DNA from: UBA11400 sp964550435
GTDB lineage: Bacteria; Bacteroidota; Rhodothermia; Balneolales; HLUCCA01
DNA: 64,000 nucleotides
Reading direction: 5' to 3'
Assembly: GCA_964550435.1 (NCBI GenBank)
Contig: CAZJZI010000002.1
Coordinates: 32,752 to 96,751, forward strand
In this document: in pieces, positions 17,055-25,017 of the stretch
How positions within the stretch are numbered: the stretch's first letter is position 1
How the letters are laid out: every line of letters begins with the position of its first letter
Made by a program: the position numbers and the translations under genes
Notes under the pieces: generated by a model
What the model was told of the DNA's origin: nothing
The model's database searches: none
The model's input: the letters and a program-made list of their open reading frames with translations, nothing else

Positions 17055-17990
17055 ATGATAATGATGCGTTATCTTTTCTTTGTTAGTGCTATCGCACTTT
17101 TATCTAGCTGTAATAAACCTGAATTACCCTCTGTAGAATATGGTCGTTTAGAACGTTTAGAGAACTTTGAGTCGACTTACGTTACTTCCAGAAATATTGA
17201 TATCTGGTTACCTGAAGGCTATACCGAAACCGAGAAATATGCAGTTTTATACATGCATGACGGACAAATGCTGTATGATTCAACTAAAACCTGGAACAAT
17301 CAGGCCTGGGATGTGGATGATGTTGCCGGGATTTTGCAACAATCGGGCGAGACGCGCAAATTCATTGTTGTTGGTATTTGGAATGGGCAGAAAACCAGGC
17401 ACAGTGACTATTTTCCTGAAAAAGCACTGAATTTTTTAAAATCTACTCAACAAGATACTCTGAGGGCACAATTAACCAGGGTCGGATATCATAATGGCGC
17501 TTTAAATCTGAACGCTGACAATTATCTTCGTTTCATGGTTGAAGAGCTAAAACCCTACATTGATTCTACCTATTCTGTGTTTACAGAGAAAGAAAACACC
17601 TTTGTAATGGGTAGCAGTATGGGTGGATTAATATCGATGTATGCTCTTTGTGAGTATCCCGATGTATTTGGCGGTGCTGCAGCGCTATCCACTCACTGGA
17701 TTGGAGCCACTCAATTTAAGCATAATCCTATTCCAGATGCATTTCTATCCTATTTGGAAGCAAATCTACCCGCCATTGGTGGCAACAAAATTTACTTCGA
17801 TACCGGTGATCAAGATCTTGATTCCTTCTATCCTGCTACACAGGTAAGAGTGGATGAAATAATGCGGCAAAAGGGATATACTTCTGATTTTTGGGTGACA
17901 CGTTATTTTCCAGGCATGGGCCACAATGAAATTGCCTGGAAAGAACCTCTGCATATTCCTTTGAAATTCCTGCTGTCAGACACAAATTAA
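17055..17990 (+). CDS. Esterase-family alpha/beta hydrolase lipoprotein
   Basis: The 311-residue protein carries a lipoprotein signal (FVSAIALLSSC, cysteine near residue 19) and an alpha/beta hydrolase of the Esterase_D/IroE type. It has an oxyanion-region AVLYMHDGQ, the nucleophile elbow GSSMGG with S188, and the catalytic histidine in FPGMGHNE near the C-terminus. Related proteins hydrolyse siderophore or S-formylglutathione esters, feruloyl groups or aryl esters; specificity is not clear. Three ATG codons lie within ten bases (17055, 17061, 17064), so the exact start is uncertain. A decayed partial copy lies at about 14300-14390. The MFS gene starts 14 bp downstream. Confidence 0.85.
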   Translation: MIMMRYLFFVSAIALLSSCNKPELPSVEYGRLERLENFESTYVTSRNIDIWLPEGYTETEKYAVLYMHDGQMLYDSTKTWNNQAWDVDDVAGILQQSGETRKFIVVGIWNGQKTRHSDYFPEKALNFLKSTQQDTLRAQLTRVGYHNGALNLNADNYLRFMVEELKPYIDSTYSVFTEKENTFVMGSSMGGLISMYALCEYPDVFGGAAALSTHWIGATQFKHNPIPDAFLSYLEANLPAIGGNKIYFDTGDQDLDSFYPATQVRVDEIMRQKGYTSDFWVTRYFPGMGHNEIAWKEPLHIPLKFLLSDTN

Positions 17991-18004
17991 TCCAATCGAA
18001 ATAC

Positions 18005-19234
18005 TTGAGCCATATTGTAAACACACCCGGACTTAAGCAAAACTGGCGTCAATTTGCGCTTCTTGTACTGATTAACGCCTTTGTGGGTGGTATGGTGGGC
18101 ATGGAGCGTACCATTCTACCCGAAATTGCAGAAACTGACTTCGGAATCGCAGCACGATCGGCCATTTTCTCCTTTATTGTGGTGTTCGGGATTACAAAAG
18201 CCATTTCGAACTACTTCGCCGGGCGATTCGCAAACACGGTCGGACGCAAAAAGATGCTGATTATCGGGTGGCTTTTCGGAGTTCCCGTTCCATTTATGCT
18301 GATGTACGCTCCGGACTGGAACTGGGTCGTTGCAGCGAATTTATTTCTTGGGATAAATCAAGGTCTAGCGTGGTCGACCAACGTCATCATGAAAATCGAT
18401 CTCGCGGGAGAAAAAGATCGTGGACTGGCCATGGGATTAAATGAATTCGCTGGATACGTTGCAGTCGCTGCTGTTGCATTTGCAACTGGGTGGATAGCCT
18501 CTGAATTTGGTCTACGTCCGTATCCATTTTATATCGGCATCGTTCTGGTATTTCTTGGACTACTCATGAGTATTTTCCTGGTGCGTGATACCGCGCCATT
18601 TGTGGCTTATGAAGCCAGAAAGACGAATCCACAGCAACTCCGTCGTAATGTATTCTATGAAGTCAGCCTGGGCGATCGAAACCTTCAATCCGTTGCTCAA
18701 GCCGGAATGTTGACCAACTTCAAAGACGGAATGGCATGGGGAGCATTTCCGTTGTTCTTAACTTCGGCCGGACTTTCTTTGACCCAAATGGGAATTGTAG
18801 TGGCCATATATCCCGCTTTTTGGGGAATGCTACAGGTTTTCACCGGAAAATTGTCGGATTATACCGGTAGAAAGAGAATGCTTTGGATGGGTATGTTTAC
18901 CCAAGGTATAGCACTGCTTGGTTTCGCAAATTCTGAATCTTACTTGATTTTCCTGTTGTTAGCAGCCATGCTTGGCACTGGAACTGCAATGGTTTATCCC
19001 ACGTTTCTGGCAGCCATAGCAGACTTGTCCCATCCCGAAGAGCGAGCAGAAAGCATTGGAGTTTTTAGATTATGGAGAGATGGTGGCTACGCTATTGGAG
19101 CAATATTTTCGGGCGTTGTTGCAGATATTTATGACATCCAGTTGGCAATCATTTTTACTGCATTACTGGTAATGGTGTCTGCAGTTTGGGTAATAGTGAG
19201 AATGAATAAATTGAACCACCCGGTAGATCGGTGA
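18005..19234 (+). CDS. MFS transporter
   Basis: The 409-residue protein has twelve predicted membrane helices and MFS loop motifs, including GRFANTVGRKKML (loop 2-3) and its counterpart GKLSDYTGRKRML (loop 8-9). The likely start is TTG at 18005, since no ATG occurs before the first membrane helix and the frame begins 14 bp after the esterase. It resembles drug/metabolite exporter-type MFS proteins; substrate is unknown. Proximity to the esterase suggests co-transcription and possibly a shared substrate, which is inference. Confidence 0.88.
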   Translation: MSHIVNTPGLKQNWRQFALLVLINAFVGGMVGMERTILPEIAETDFGIAARSAIFSFIVVFGITKAISNYFAGRFANTVGRKKMLIIGWLFGVPVPFMLMYAPDWNWVVAANLFLGINQGLAWSTNVIMKIDLAGEKDRGLAMGLNEFAGYVAVAAVAFATGWIASEFGLRPYPFYIGIVLVFLGLLMSIFLVRDTAPFVAYEARKTNPQQLRRNVFYEVSLGDRNLQSVAQAGMLTNFKDGMAWGAFPLFLTSAGLSLTQMGIVVAIYPAFWGMLQVFTGKLSDYTGRKRMLWMGMFTQGIALLGFANSESYLIFLLLAAMLGTGTAMVYPTFLAAIADLSHPEERAESIGVFRLWRDGGYAIGAIFSGVVADIYDIQLAIIFTALLVMVSAVWVIVRMNKLNHPVDR

Positions 19235-19249
19235 CCAAACCGGGCGGTT
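19214..19249. terminator. Bidirectional hairpin between convergent MFS and S10 genes
   Basis: An 11-bp stem with one mismatch, AACCACCCGGT (19214-19224) against ACCGGGCGGTT (19239-19249), overlaps the MFS stop codon. It precedes the end of the minus-strand carboxypeptidase. There is no long T run, so it could be a weak or Rho-assisted terminator. Confidence 0.5.
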
Positions 19250-19259
19250 GTATGTCATC

Positions 19260-20768
19260 TCAATACTTGGCTGGAGTGCCTGCAGGTGGAATTGACTGGC
19301 GGATGAATTCACGGATATGTTCATTTGATGTTGCCAGGTCTTCCTGTCGCAGATACATCATGTGTCCACTGTGATATCCCTCAAAGCGAAGTCGATCTTT
19401 GAGTTTGCCACTTGGATCAAGGTGCCACATGGTGTATTTGGCATTGAAATAATCTGTTCCGCCATCAAAATATCCGGATTGGATCATGGTATGTAAGTAC
19501 GGATTTCGAGCCATTGCAGATCTCAGGTCTTCACCAGTGGTGTCGTTTGAGCGATCCCATGGACTAACCGGTCCAAAAAGGTTGTATTGCAAATCGGTTT
19601 TGAATCCGAGCACATCGCGCAGATAGTAATTTATGGCCGGTGCAAATGCGTGGTTCCAGGCAGTGAGTGCCGGATCGTGATCATACTTCTCGCCGGCATC
19701 CTGACGATCCACTCCACGATAACGCGAGTCGAGTCGTCCTACAGTCAGACTTAGATCACGAAGCAGCTCTTTCCAAAAGAAGGAGGTTGGCACCGCAAGA
19801 TTGTGTTGCAGGATGACTTCTTTATCCAATCCTGAGTATCTGGACATTTGCGTTGCGATTTCGTCGCGTTTTGCTGGATCCAGGAATCCGCCCATTGCCA
19901 TGGCTGGGAGCAACGTATTTATCGTGTAATCTTCGACTTCTGGAAGCAGATCCTCAAGGGTTCTTTGCTGAAGATCTGGGCTCAGAACTTTGTGATACCA
20001 GGCAGTTGCAGCGTAATATGGCAGGTAATTTGCGCGAGCAACAGGACCACTTCGATCGATGCCAAGACCGGTTGGTGACACCAAAATCACGCCGTTAAAG
20101 AACATCCAGTACGAGTTTTGCAATTGACGTGCAAGTCCCGAAACACGGGTTGTTCCATAGCTTTCACCTTTCAAAAATTTGGGTGAACGCCACAGATTAT
20201 ATCGCGAAACAAAGGTGTTGATCCAGTCTGCCAGATAGCGGATGTCGGCATTGACCCCAAAAAAGTCTTCTCGTTTGGCGTCTTCACTCAAAATTCGTGA
20301 AAATCCAGTATTCACCGGATCGATGTAAACAATGTCAGCCACATCCAAAATCGAGTGAGGATTTTCGCTTACACCATAAGGCTGAATTGGATTCCCTTCA
20401 GCATCGATATTCAAGAATCGGGGTCCAGTATAGCCTATGTGCATCCATACTGAAGCGGAGCCCGGTCCGCCATTGAATGAGAATACAATAGGGCGAGTAG
20501 CTTTATCGCGTACGTTAGTTCGTTGGTAATACACGAAAAACAACGAAGCCACGGGCTGATTGTCGGAGTTGTACACCGGCATGGTTCCCGTTGTGGCAGA
20601 GTAGGGAATGCGCTGTCCCTTCACTGTTACTGTGGACTCGGTCACGGAGGTCTGGTCCAGTGGAAGTTGTCGGTTAAAGGAACCCTGAGCAACAAGAACA
20701 GTACTTACTGAAACGAGCATGACCGTGACCAGGAACGATATGAGGAAGTTTGTTGATTTCATACACAT
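19260..20768 (-). CDS. Secreted S10 family serine carboxypeptidase-like protein
   Basis: The 502-residue protein has a signal peptide (MKSTNFLISFLVTVMLVS...VLVAQ; the third residue is an alternative start). The S10 signatures are all present: FNGGPGSASVW (oxyanion region, about 98-108), the nucleophile in GESYGTTR with S203, an aspartate in the SGYFDGGTDYFNAK region and the catalytic histidine in GYHSGHMMYL near residue 468. Bacterial S10 enzymes remove C-terminal residues from peptides at acid pH and are exported. It is one of six peptidase genes in the window, consistent with extracellular peptide use. Confidence 0.9.
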   Translation of the reverse strand: MCMKSTNFLISFLVTVMLVSVSTVLVAQGSFNRQLPLDQTSVTESTVTVKGQRIPYSATTGTMPVYNSDNQPVASLFFVYYQRTNVRDKATRPIVFSFNGGPGSASVWMHIGYTGPRFLNIDAEGNPIQPYGVSENPHSILDVADIVYIDPVNTGFSRILSEDAKREDFFGVNADIRYLADWINTFVSRYNLWRSPKFLKGESYGTTRVSGLARQLQNSYWMFFNGVILVSPTGLGIDRSGPVARANYLPYYAATAWYHKVLSPDLQQRTLEDLLPEVEDYTINTLLPAMAMGGFLDPAKRDEIATQMSRYSGLDKEVILQHNLAVPTSFFWKELLRDLSLTVGRLDSRYRGVDRQDAGEKYDHDPALTAWNHAFAPAINYYLRDVLGFKTDLQYNLFGPVSPWDRSNDTTGEDLRSAMARNPYLHTMIQSGYFDGGTDYFNAKYTMWHLDPSGKLKDRLRFEGYHSGHMMYLRQEDLATSNEHIREFIRQSIPPAGTPAKY

Positions 20769-20870
20769 GTTGAACTGATAGATATTTGTGTTTGTCCCAC
20801 GAAATTAGACACATTGGTGGTCGCTTGCAAAAATGGAACGTCAAAATGCGTAAAAGTCAGTCCTTCTGGG

Positions 20871-21743
20871 TTATCTCTGAATAGATGCAGTATCAGATGG
20901 GGATGGGCTCAGATCCTGAAGATGGATTTCAGGAAGTGGTTGAACACTAATTAATGTGTCGCCTGATTGTGATGTTGTGGCGGTATCCGGTGACACTACA
21001 GCTTCTGTCTGTTGCGGGCGTGGAGCACCAAACGGTTGTCCAGTGAGTTGACGCATCTGTCGTAAAATCCATCTGCTTCGCTGTGCAGCGTACGGAGATG
21101 GAGGCTCAACACGCATGCGTTTCGGACTAGGAAGCACTGCTGCAAGACGAGCTGCACGATCCGAATTTATCCTGGCTGGGGATGTGTTCCAGAATACCTC
21201 AGATGCTTTTCCAATCCCAAAAATCCCAGGTCCAAACTCTGCGATGTTCAAATAAACCTCTAGTATGCGCTCCTTTGGCCAAATAAGTTCTATAAGTACC
21301 GTAATTCCGGCTTCGATACCTTTTCTGATAAAGGATTGAGACCCCGACAGGAACAAATTCTTGGATACCTGCTGTGAAAGGGTACTGGCCCCTCGGGTAC
21401 GACGTCCAGCCTGACGATCATCCCAGGCTTCCTGAATAGATTGCACATCGAATCCACTATGTGTCCAGAATAACTGATCTTCAGCGGCAACAACCGCCCA
21501 TTTCATTGGATCAGGGATATCATCATAATCAACCCAGTAGGATCGTAAACTGTAAAACTCTTTGTCCAGTTCAGTCCAGTCTTCCTGTAATGTAAAGCTG
21601 GTGAATGGTGGATTCACCCACCGAAGTAATACGATAAGTACCAGTAGAGTTCCAATTACCGCAGCAACGGACAACATAATCATCCGAAATATTCTTCTAA
21701 CAAGGCTCTTGGACTTTTGTTTGGTGCTGGAAGGATTAGGCAT
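20871..21743 (-). CDS. mtgA: Monofunctional biosynthetic peptidoglycan transglycosylase
   Basis: The 290-residue protein has an N-terminal membrane anchor (about 21-42) and a GT51 domain. The catalytic glutamate is E88 in WAVVAAEDQLFW, followed by RRTRGASTLSQQVSKNLFLS and KERILEVYLNIAEFGPGIFGIG. No transpeptidase domain is present, which defines MtgA rather than a class A PBP. It polymerises lipid II into glycan strands at the periplasmic face. The last ~55 residues are a proline/serine/threonine-rich tail (PFGAPRPQQTEAVV..., ending PSPSDTASIQR) longer than in E. coli MtgA and probably disordered. Confidence 0.92.
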   Translation of the reverse strand: MPNPSSTKQKSKSLVRRIFRMIMLSVAAVIGTLLVLIVLLRWVNPPFTSFTLQEDWTELDKEFYSLRSYWVDYDDIPDPMKWAVVAAEDQLFWTHSGFDVQSIQEAWDDRQAGRRTRGASTLSQQVSKNLFLSGSQSFIRKGIEAGITVLIELIWPKERILEVYLNIAEFGPGIFGIGKASEVFWNTSPARINSDRAARLAAVLPSPKRMRVEPPSPYAAQRSRWILRQMRQLTGQPFGAPRPQQTEAVVSPDTATTSQSGDTLISVQPLPEIHLQDLSPSPSDTASIQR

Positions 21744-21838
21744 AAAAGGGTTGGGTTCCGGATATAAGTTACTAAAAATACGAAACTCGACAGGGGTTGC
21801 GATATTAATTTTAACACATAAACGATGTGTAGAATCCT

Positions 21839-21868
21839 AAATCCGGATTTTCTACATTAGATTGTAGA
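21839..21868. promoter_or_regulatory. Paired inverted repeats upstream of the P1 peptidase
   Basis: A perfect 12-bp palindrome AAATCCGGATTT (21839-21850) abuts an inverted repeat TCTACA-TTAGAT-TGTAGA (21851-21868), with a further half-site AATCAGGATTT at about 21871-21881. They lie 25-55 bp before the ATG of the peptidase and between divergent genes. They look like operator sites, but no regulator can be named. Confidence 0.4.
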
Positions 21869-21893
21869 TAAATCAGGATTTAATAAAAAATAT

Positions 21894-23138
21894 ATGGATA
21901 GAGTTGTCGCATTAGGTGTTGTTATGCTTGGTATTGCAGCTTTTGGGAATATTGATGCTCAGGCACAGGAAAGAAATCGCGTTCGGGATCTTGGTATTTA
22001 TCCCGGGATCATGAATCCGGGTCCTTTGAATGCAATAACTGATGTAACGGGTGTAGAAGTCGGTCACCAAACCAGGATCGAAGGCGATTCAATTCGAACC
22101 GGTGTAACTGTGATCATGCCACACAATGGTAACCTGTTTGAGGATCGCGTTCCGGCTGCAGTATACGTTGGAAACGGATTCGGCAAGGCACTTGGATTCA
22201 CTCAGGTGCAGGAGCTTGGTGAGCTCGAGACTCCTATAGCACTGACTAACACGTTGAGCATATTTCAAGTTGCCCACGGACTTGCAGATTACATGTTGAA
22301 TCTGCAGGGCAATGAAGAAGTAGGGAGTGTGAATCCGGTCGTGGGTGAGACCAATGATGGGTGGTTGAATGCGATTCGAGCCAGGGTTTTGGGTACCGCT
22401 GATGTATATTCAGCGATCGAGAACGCCAGTGACGGATCGGTCGGAGAGGGAAATGTCGGGGCCGGAACGGGTACCCGAGCATTGGGATATAAGGGAGGCA
22501 TCGGAACATCGTCCAGAAAGCTACCAGAGAATAGAGGTGGATATACGGTTGGCGTGTTGGTCCAGAGCAATTTCGGGGGAATACTTACCATTGATGGAAC
22601 ACCGGTTGGCGAAACACTTGGAAATCATTATCGGGTTTCGGCAACAGAAGATTCCAGGATGCAAGCGTTGATTGCCCATCAGACTATCGGGAGCGACGCT
22701 CTGAATGGAATGGGGATGCGGGCGCAGGAGAGTGTGAGGGGAGAAGATGGCTATGACTTTGATGTGGACGGATCGGTAATGATTATCGTGGCCACGGATG
22801 CCCCACTGTCTGCACGTAATCTAGAGCGACTTGCGAAGCGAGCATTTATGGGTGTAGTCCGTGTTGGTGGTTTCGCCTCAAACGGTAGCGGAGACTACGT
22901 CATATCCTTTTCAACGCATCCTGATGTACGAAGGAATATCAACCATCCACAGCCATATCGATCCGTAATGGACCTCGACAACAACGCTATGACACCATTG
23001 TTTCTGGCGGCAGTTGAAGCCACTGAAGAAGCCATTCTGAACTCCCTTTTCATGGCTGAAAGCATGACCGGTGAGGATGGAAGAACGCAGGAAGCACTAC
23101 CTCTTGACAAAGTGCTGGAGATAATAGAGAAGCAGTAG
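21894..23138 (+). CDS. P1 family (DmpA-type) self-processing aminopeptidase
   Basis: The 414-residue protein has a signal peptide (about 1-25). The family pattern NAITDVTGVEVGHQT, VYVGNGFGK, LTNTLSIFQVA, GAGTGTRALGYKGGIGTSSR and GVLVQSNFGG is clear. The predicted self-cleavage site is G293-S294 in DVDGSVMIIVATDAPL: in DmpA and BapA the serine freed at this position becomes the N-terminal nucleophile of the small subunit. Family members release N-terminal L- or D-residues or beta-peptide residues. The signal peptide places it in the periplasm or outside. Two inverted repeats lie just upstream. Confidence 0.9.
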   Translation: MDRVVALGVVMLGIAAFGNIDAQAQERNRVRDLGIYPGIMNPGPLNAITDVTGVEVGHQTRIEGDSIRTGVTVIMPHNGNLFEDRVPAAVYVGNGFGKALGFTQVQELGELETPIALTNTLSIFQVAHGLADYMLNLQGNEEVGSVNPVVGETNDGWLNAIRARVLGTADVYSAIENASDGSVGEGNVGAGTGTRALGYKGGIGTSSRKLPENRGGYTVGVLVQSNFGGILTIDGTPVGETLGNHYRVSATEDSRMQALIAHQTIGSDALNGMGMRAQESVRGEDGYDFDVDGSVMIIVATDAPLSARNLERLAKRAFMGVVRVGGFASNGSGDYVISFSTHPDVRRNINHPQPYRSVMDLDNNAMTPLFLAAVEATEEAILNSLFMAESMTGEDGRTQEALPLDKVLEIIEKQ

Positions 23139-23206
23139 AGCGGTAAGCGGTCTATTTTCACTCGCGAAGCAACTTTCACATCACCCATAACCCTTAACCC
23201 ATAACC
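23139..23206. repeat. Short repeat tract in the leader of the GNAT gene
   Basis: Contains GAGCGGTAAGCGGT words and a degenerate heptamer run CCCATAACCCTTAACCCATA ending 8 bp before the ATG at 23209. It belongs to the same low-complexity family seen elsewhere and leaves no visible Shine-Dalgarno sequence. Confidence 0.6.
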
Positions 23207-23208
23207 AA

Positions 23209-23655
23209 ATGTACATAAGAAAAGCCCAACCATCAGACGCCCAAACCATAATCGAGTTTAACATAGCGATGGCACTAGAAACAGAAGACAAGGTGCTAAA
23301 ACGTTCAGAAATTGAGCCCGGGGTTCAAGGACTTTTTGATCATCCTGAGTACGGATTCTACATGGTTGCGGAGTCCGATGGACAAATTGCCGGATCGCTC
23401 ATGATCACTTTTGAGTGGAGTGACTGGCGAAACGGGGTGTTTTGGTGGATTCAAAGCGTGTATGTTCGGCCAGAATTTCGACGCAGAGGTGTTTACAGGG
23501 CCATGTACAATGTAATCAAAGATATGGCAGCGGAAATGACATCAGTCTGTGGTTTCAGATTGTATGTAGAACGTGAGAATATAAACGCACAAATGACGTA
23601 TCAGTCCCTGGGCATGGAAGAAACCCATTACAAGCTTTTCGAAGAGATAAAATAA
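23209..23655 (+). CDS. GNAT family N-acetyltransferase
   Basis: The 148-residue protein shows the GNAT fold: N-terminal strand MYIRKAQPSDAQTIIEF, a middle strand GFYMVAESDGQIAGSLMI, the acetyl-CoA-binding segment SVYVRPEFRRRGVYRAMYN (R/Q-x-x-G-x-G/A variant RRRGVY at about 97-102) and a C-terminal VERENINAQMTYQSLGMEETHY. Substrate is unknown; the layout is that of small-molecule or protein N-acetyltransferases. It is followed by a hairpin terminator. Confidence 0.88.
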   Translation: MYIRKAQPSDAQTIIEFNIAMALETEDKVLKRSEIEPGVQGLFDHPEYGFYMVAESDGQIAGSLMITFEWSDWRNGVFWWIQSVYVRPEFRRRGVYRAMYNVIKDMAAEMTSVCGFRLYVERENINAQMTYQSLGMEETHYKLFEEIK

Positions 23656-23690
23656 AGCGCATTTTACTTTGTAATTCAAAGTGCTTTTTA
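23656..23690 (+). terminator. Rho-independent terminator after the GNAT gene
   Basis: An inner stem ACTTTG-TAATT-CAAAGT (23666-23682) extends through AAAGC/GCTTT and runs into TTTTTA, directly after the stop codon. Confidence 0.65.
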
Positions 23691-23699
23691 TGTATATTT

Positions 23700-23871
23700 A
23701 GAAGCGGGCAAACGGAACCTGTTCACGATTCCCTGCGTCAGCAGTTTTATTCTCTCCACGGCGTAACCGTACTCTCTGCGAGTGTAACGAGTACTCTCAG
23801 AGAACATCTTTCTCACTCTCCAAAAAACACCCACTACCCACTACCCACTACCCACTACCCACTACCCACTA
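23700..23871. repeat. Repeat-module tract ending in six CCCACTA heptamers at a start codon
   Basis: The gap first shows self-complementary words such as CTCTGCGAG and GTACTCTCAGAGAAC (about 23770-23805). It then holds a perfect run of six CCCACTA units from 23830 to 23871. The last base of the last unit is the A of the next gene's ATG, so the tandem array forms the immediate 5' leader. Confidence 0.85.
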
Positions 23872-24497
23872 TGAAAGACAAACAAGACTACCTCAAAGAT
23901 CTGGCTGACATTCGTTCCATGATGGAGCGATCATCCAAGTTCATGTCACTATCTGGATGGGCTGGAGCCGTAGCTGGACTCTATGCATTAATTACCGCCG
24001 CGGTCACCTATTTCTATTTTAATATAAATCCAACTCAACTTCTTTATTCTGCCGAGACTGACCCGGAATTTATTGCTCAAGTTCCGAATGTTGCTCTTGC
24101 AGGACTACTCGCTTTGGTACTTGCTGTCGGAAATGCAATTGCTCTTTCTTCAAAGAATGCTGGCAAAAAAGGTGAGAGTGTCTGGAATGTCGCATCAAAA
24201 CAACTGGTAGCCAATATGGCGGTTCCATTAGGTTCAGGAGCTGTACTGATTTTGATTCTCATGAACTATGGCCTATACGGTCTAGTTGCACCACTCACAC
24301 TCATTTTCTACGGTCTGGCTCTTTTTCACGCTGGAAAATTCACATTCGATGATGTAAAGATCCTTGGCCTCATTCAAGTCATTCTTGGATTGGGTGCCAC
24401 TTTTTTGGTTGAGTACAGCCTTTTGATTTGGGCATTTGGCTTCGGAGTTGTCCATATCGTGTATGGAACCTATATGTATTACAGGTACGAGCGGTGA
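23871..24497 (+). CDS. Hypothetical integral membrane protein of a wHTH operon
   Basis: The 208-residue protein starts with a charged amphipathic segment (MKDKQDYLKDLADIRSMMERSSKF) and has about six membrane helices (32-52, 78-98, 113-135, 135-152, 165-185, 185-200). No catalytic motif is visible. It overlaps a downstream winged-helix regulator gene by the GTGA arrangement at 24494-24497, and the pair is a common arrangement in Bacteroidota-type genomes, so it may be a membrane sensor or the regulated product. The start codon is immediately preceded by a CCCACTA tandem array. Confidence 0.75.
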   Translation: MKDKQDYLKDLADIRSMMERSSKFMSLSGWAGAVAGLYALITAAVTYFYFNINPTQLLYSAETDPEFIAQVPNVALAGLLALVLAVGNAIALSSKNAGKKGESVWNVASKQLVANMAVPLGSGAVLILILMNYGLYGLVAPLTLIFYGLALFHAGKFTFDDVKILGLIQVILGLGATFLVEYSLLIWAFGFGVVHIVYGTYMYYRYER

Positions 24498-24796
24498 AAA
24501 CGAATATTGATGACTTACATAAGGCGTTCGAGAGCCGAATTCGACTTGGAGTGATGTCTGCACTTCTGGTAAATGATGCTGTGGACTTTACCACGCTTCG
24601 CAATCTACTTGATGTTACAGACGGTAACCTTGCTACTCATCTGAAAGCGCTCGAAAAGGAGGGCTTTATTTCAGTCGAGAAATCTTTTGTCGGAAGAAAA
24701 CCCAACACTAGCTTCTCGGTAACCAAAGACGGTAAATCCGCATTTGAGGCGCACTTGAGAGCCCTTGAATCACTTATTAAAGGAATAAACTTATAA
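24494..24796 (+). CDS. Winged helix-turn-helix transcriptional regulator
   Basis: I place the start at GTG 24494, overlapping the stop of the upstream gene, rather than at an internal ATG 66 bp earlier; this gives a 100-residue protein beginning VKTNIDDLHKAFESRIRLGVMSAL. The sequence has the wHTH of the HTH_34 type, with the recognition helix in DGNLATHLKALEKEGFISVEKSF and a wing GRKPNTSFSVTKDGKSAF. Such proteins bind DNA as dimers and regulate their own operon or membrane neighbours. No effector domain is present. Confidence 0.87.
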   Translation: MKTNIDDLHKAFESRIRLGVMSALLVNDAVDFTTLRNLLDVTDGNLATHLKALEKEGFISVEKSFVGRKPNTSFSVTKDGKSAFEAHLRALESLIKGINL

Positions 24797-24812
24797 TCTA
24801 CGAGGTAAAATA

Positions 24813-25007
24813 ATGACTGAAACACATCAGACTTCATTCAAAACACAACACTTTATTTCAGCAACTGTCCTAACTGTGGGACTTCTATTGCTGGTATTTA
24901 TGATTACGGTTGAGAATGAACCGGGAGCGCTACCATTAGCATTGATAGTTGGTGGCTTGGTTTGGCAATTGGTAATAAGACGCAAACAAAAGCTATCGAA
25001 TCGATGA
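24813..25007 (+). CDS. Small membrane protein, third gene of the wHTH operon
   Basis: A 64-residue protein with two predicted membrane helices (about 15-32 and 40-55) and a basic C-terminal tail RRKQKLSNR. It begins 16 bp after the regulator gene. A purine-rich GAGGTAAAATA precedes its ATG, one of the few Shine-Dalgarno-like leaders here. Function is unknown. Confidence 0.6.
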   Translation: MTETHQTSFKTQHFISATVLTVGLLLLVFMITVENEPGALPLALIVGGLVWQLVIRRKQKLSNR

Positions 25008-25017
25008 TTCTTTAAGA

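Noticed and set aside
23830..23871. CRISPR-like array
   Set aside because: The units are contiguous heptamers without spacers, and no cas genes are present.
24428..24493. Upstream ATG for the winged-helix regulator
   Set aside because: It lies inside the preceding membrane-protein gene and adds 22 non-homologous residues; GTG 24494 gives the standard overlap and family length.
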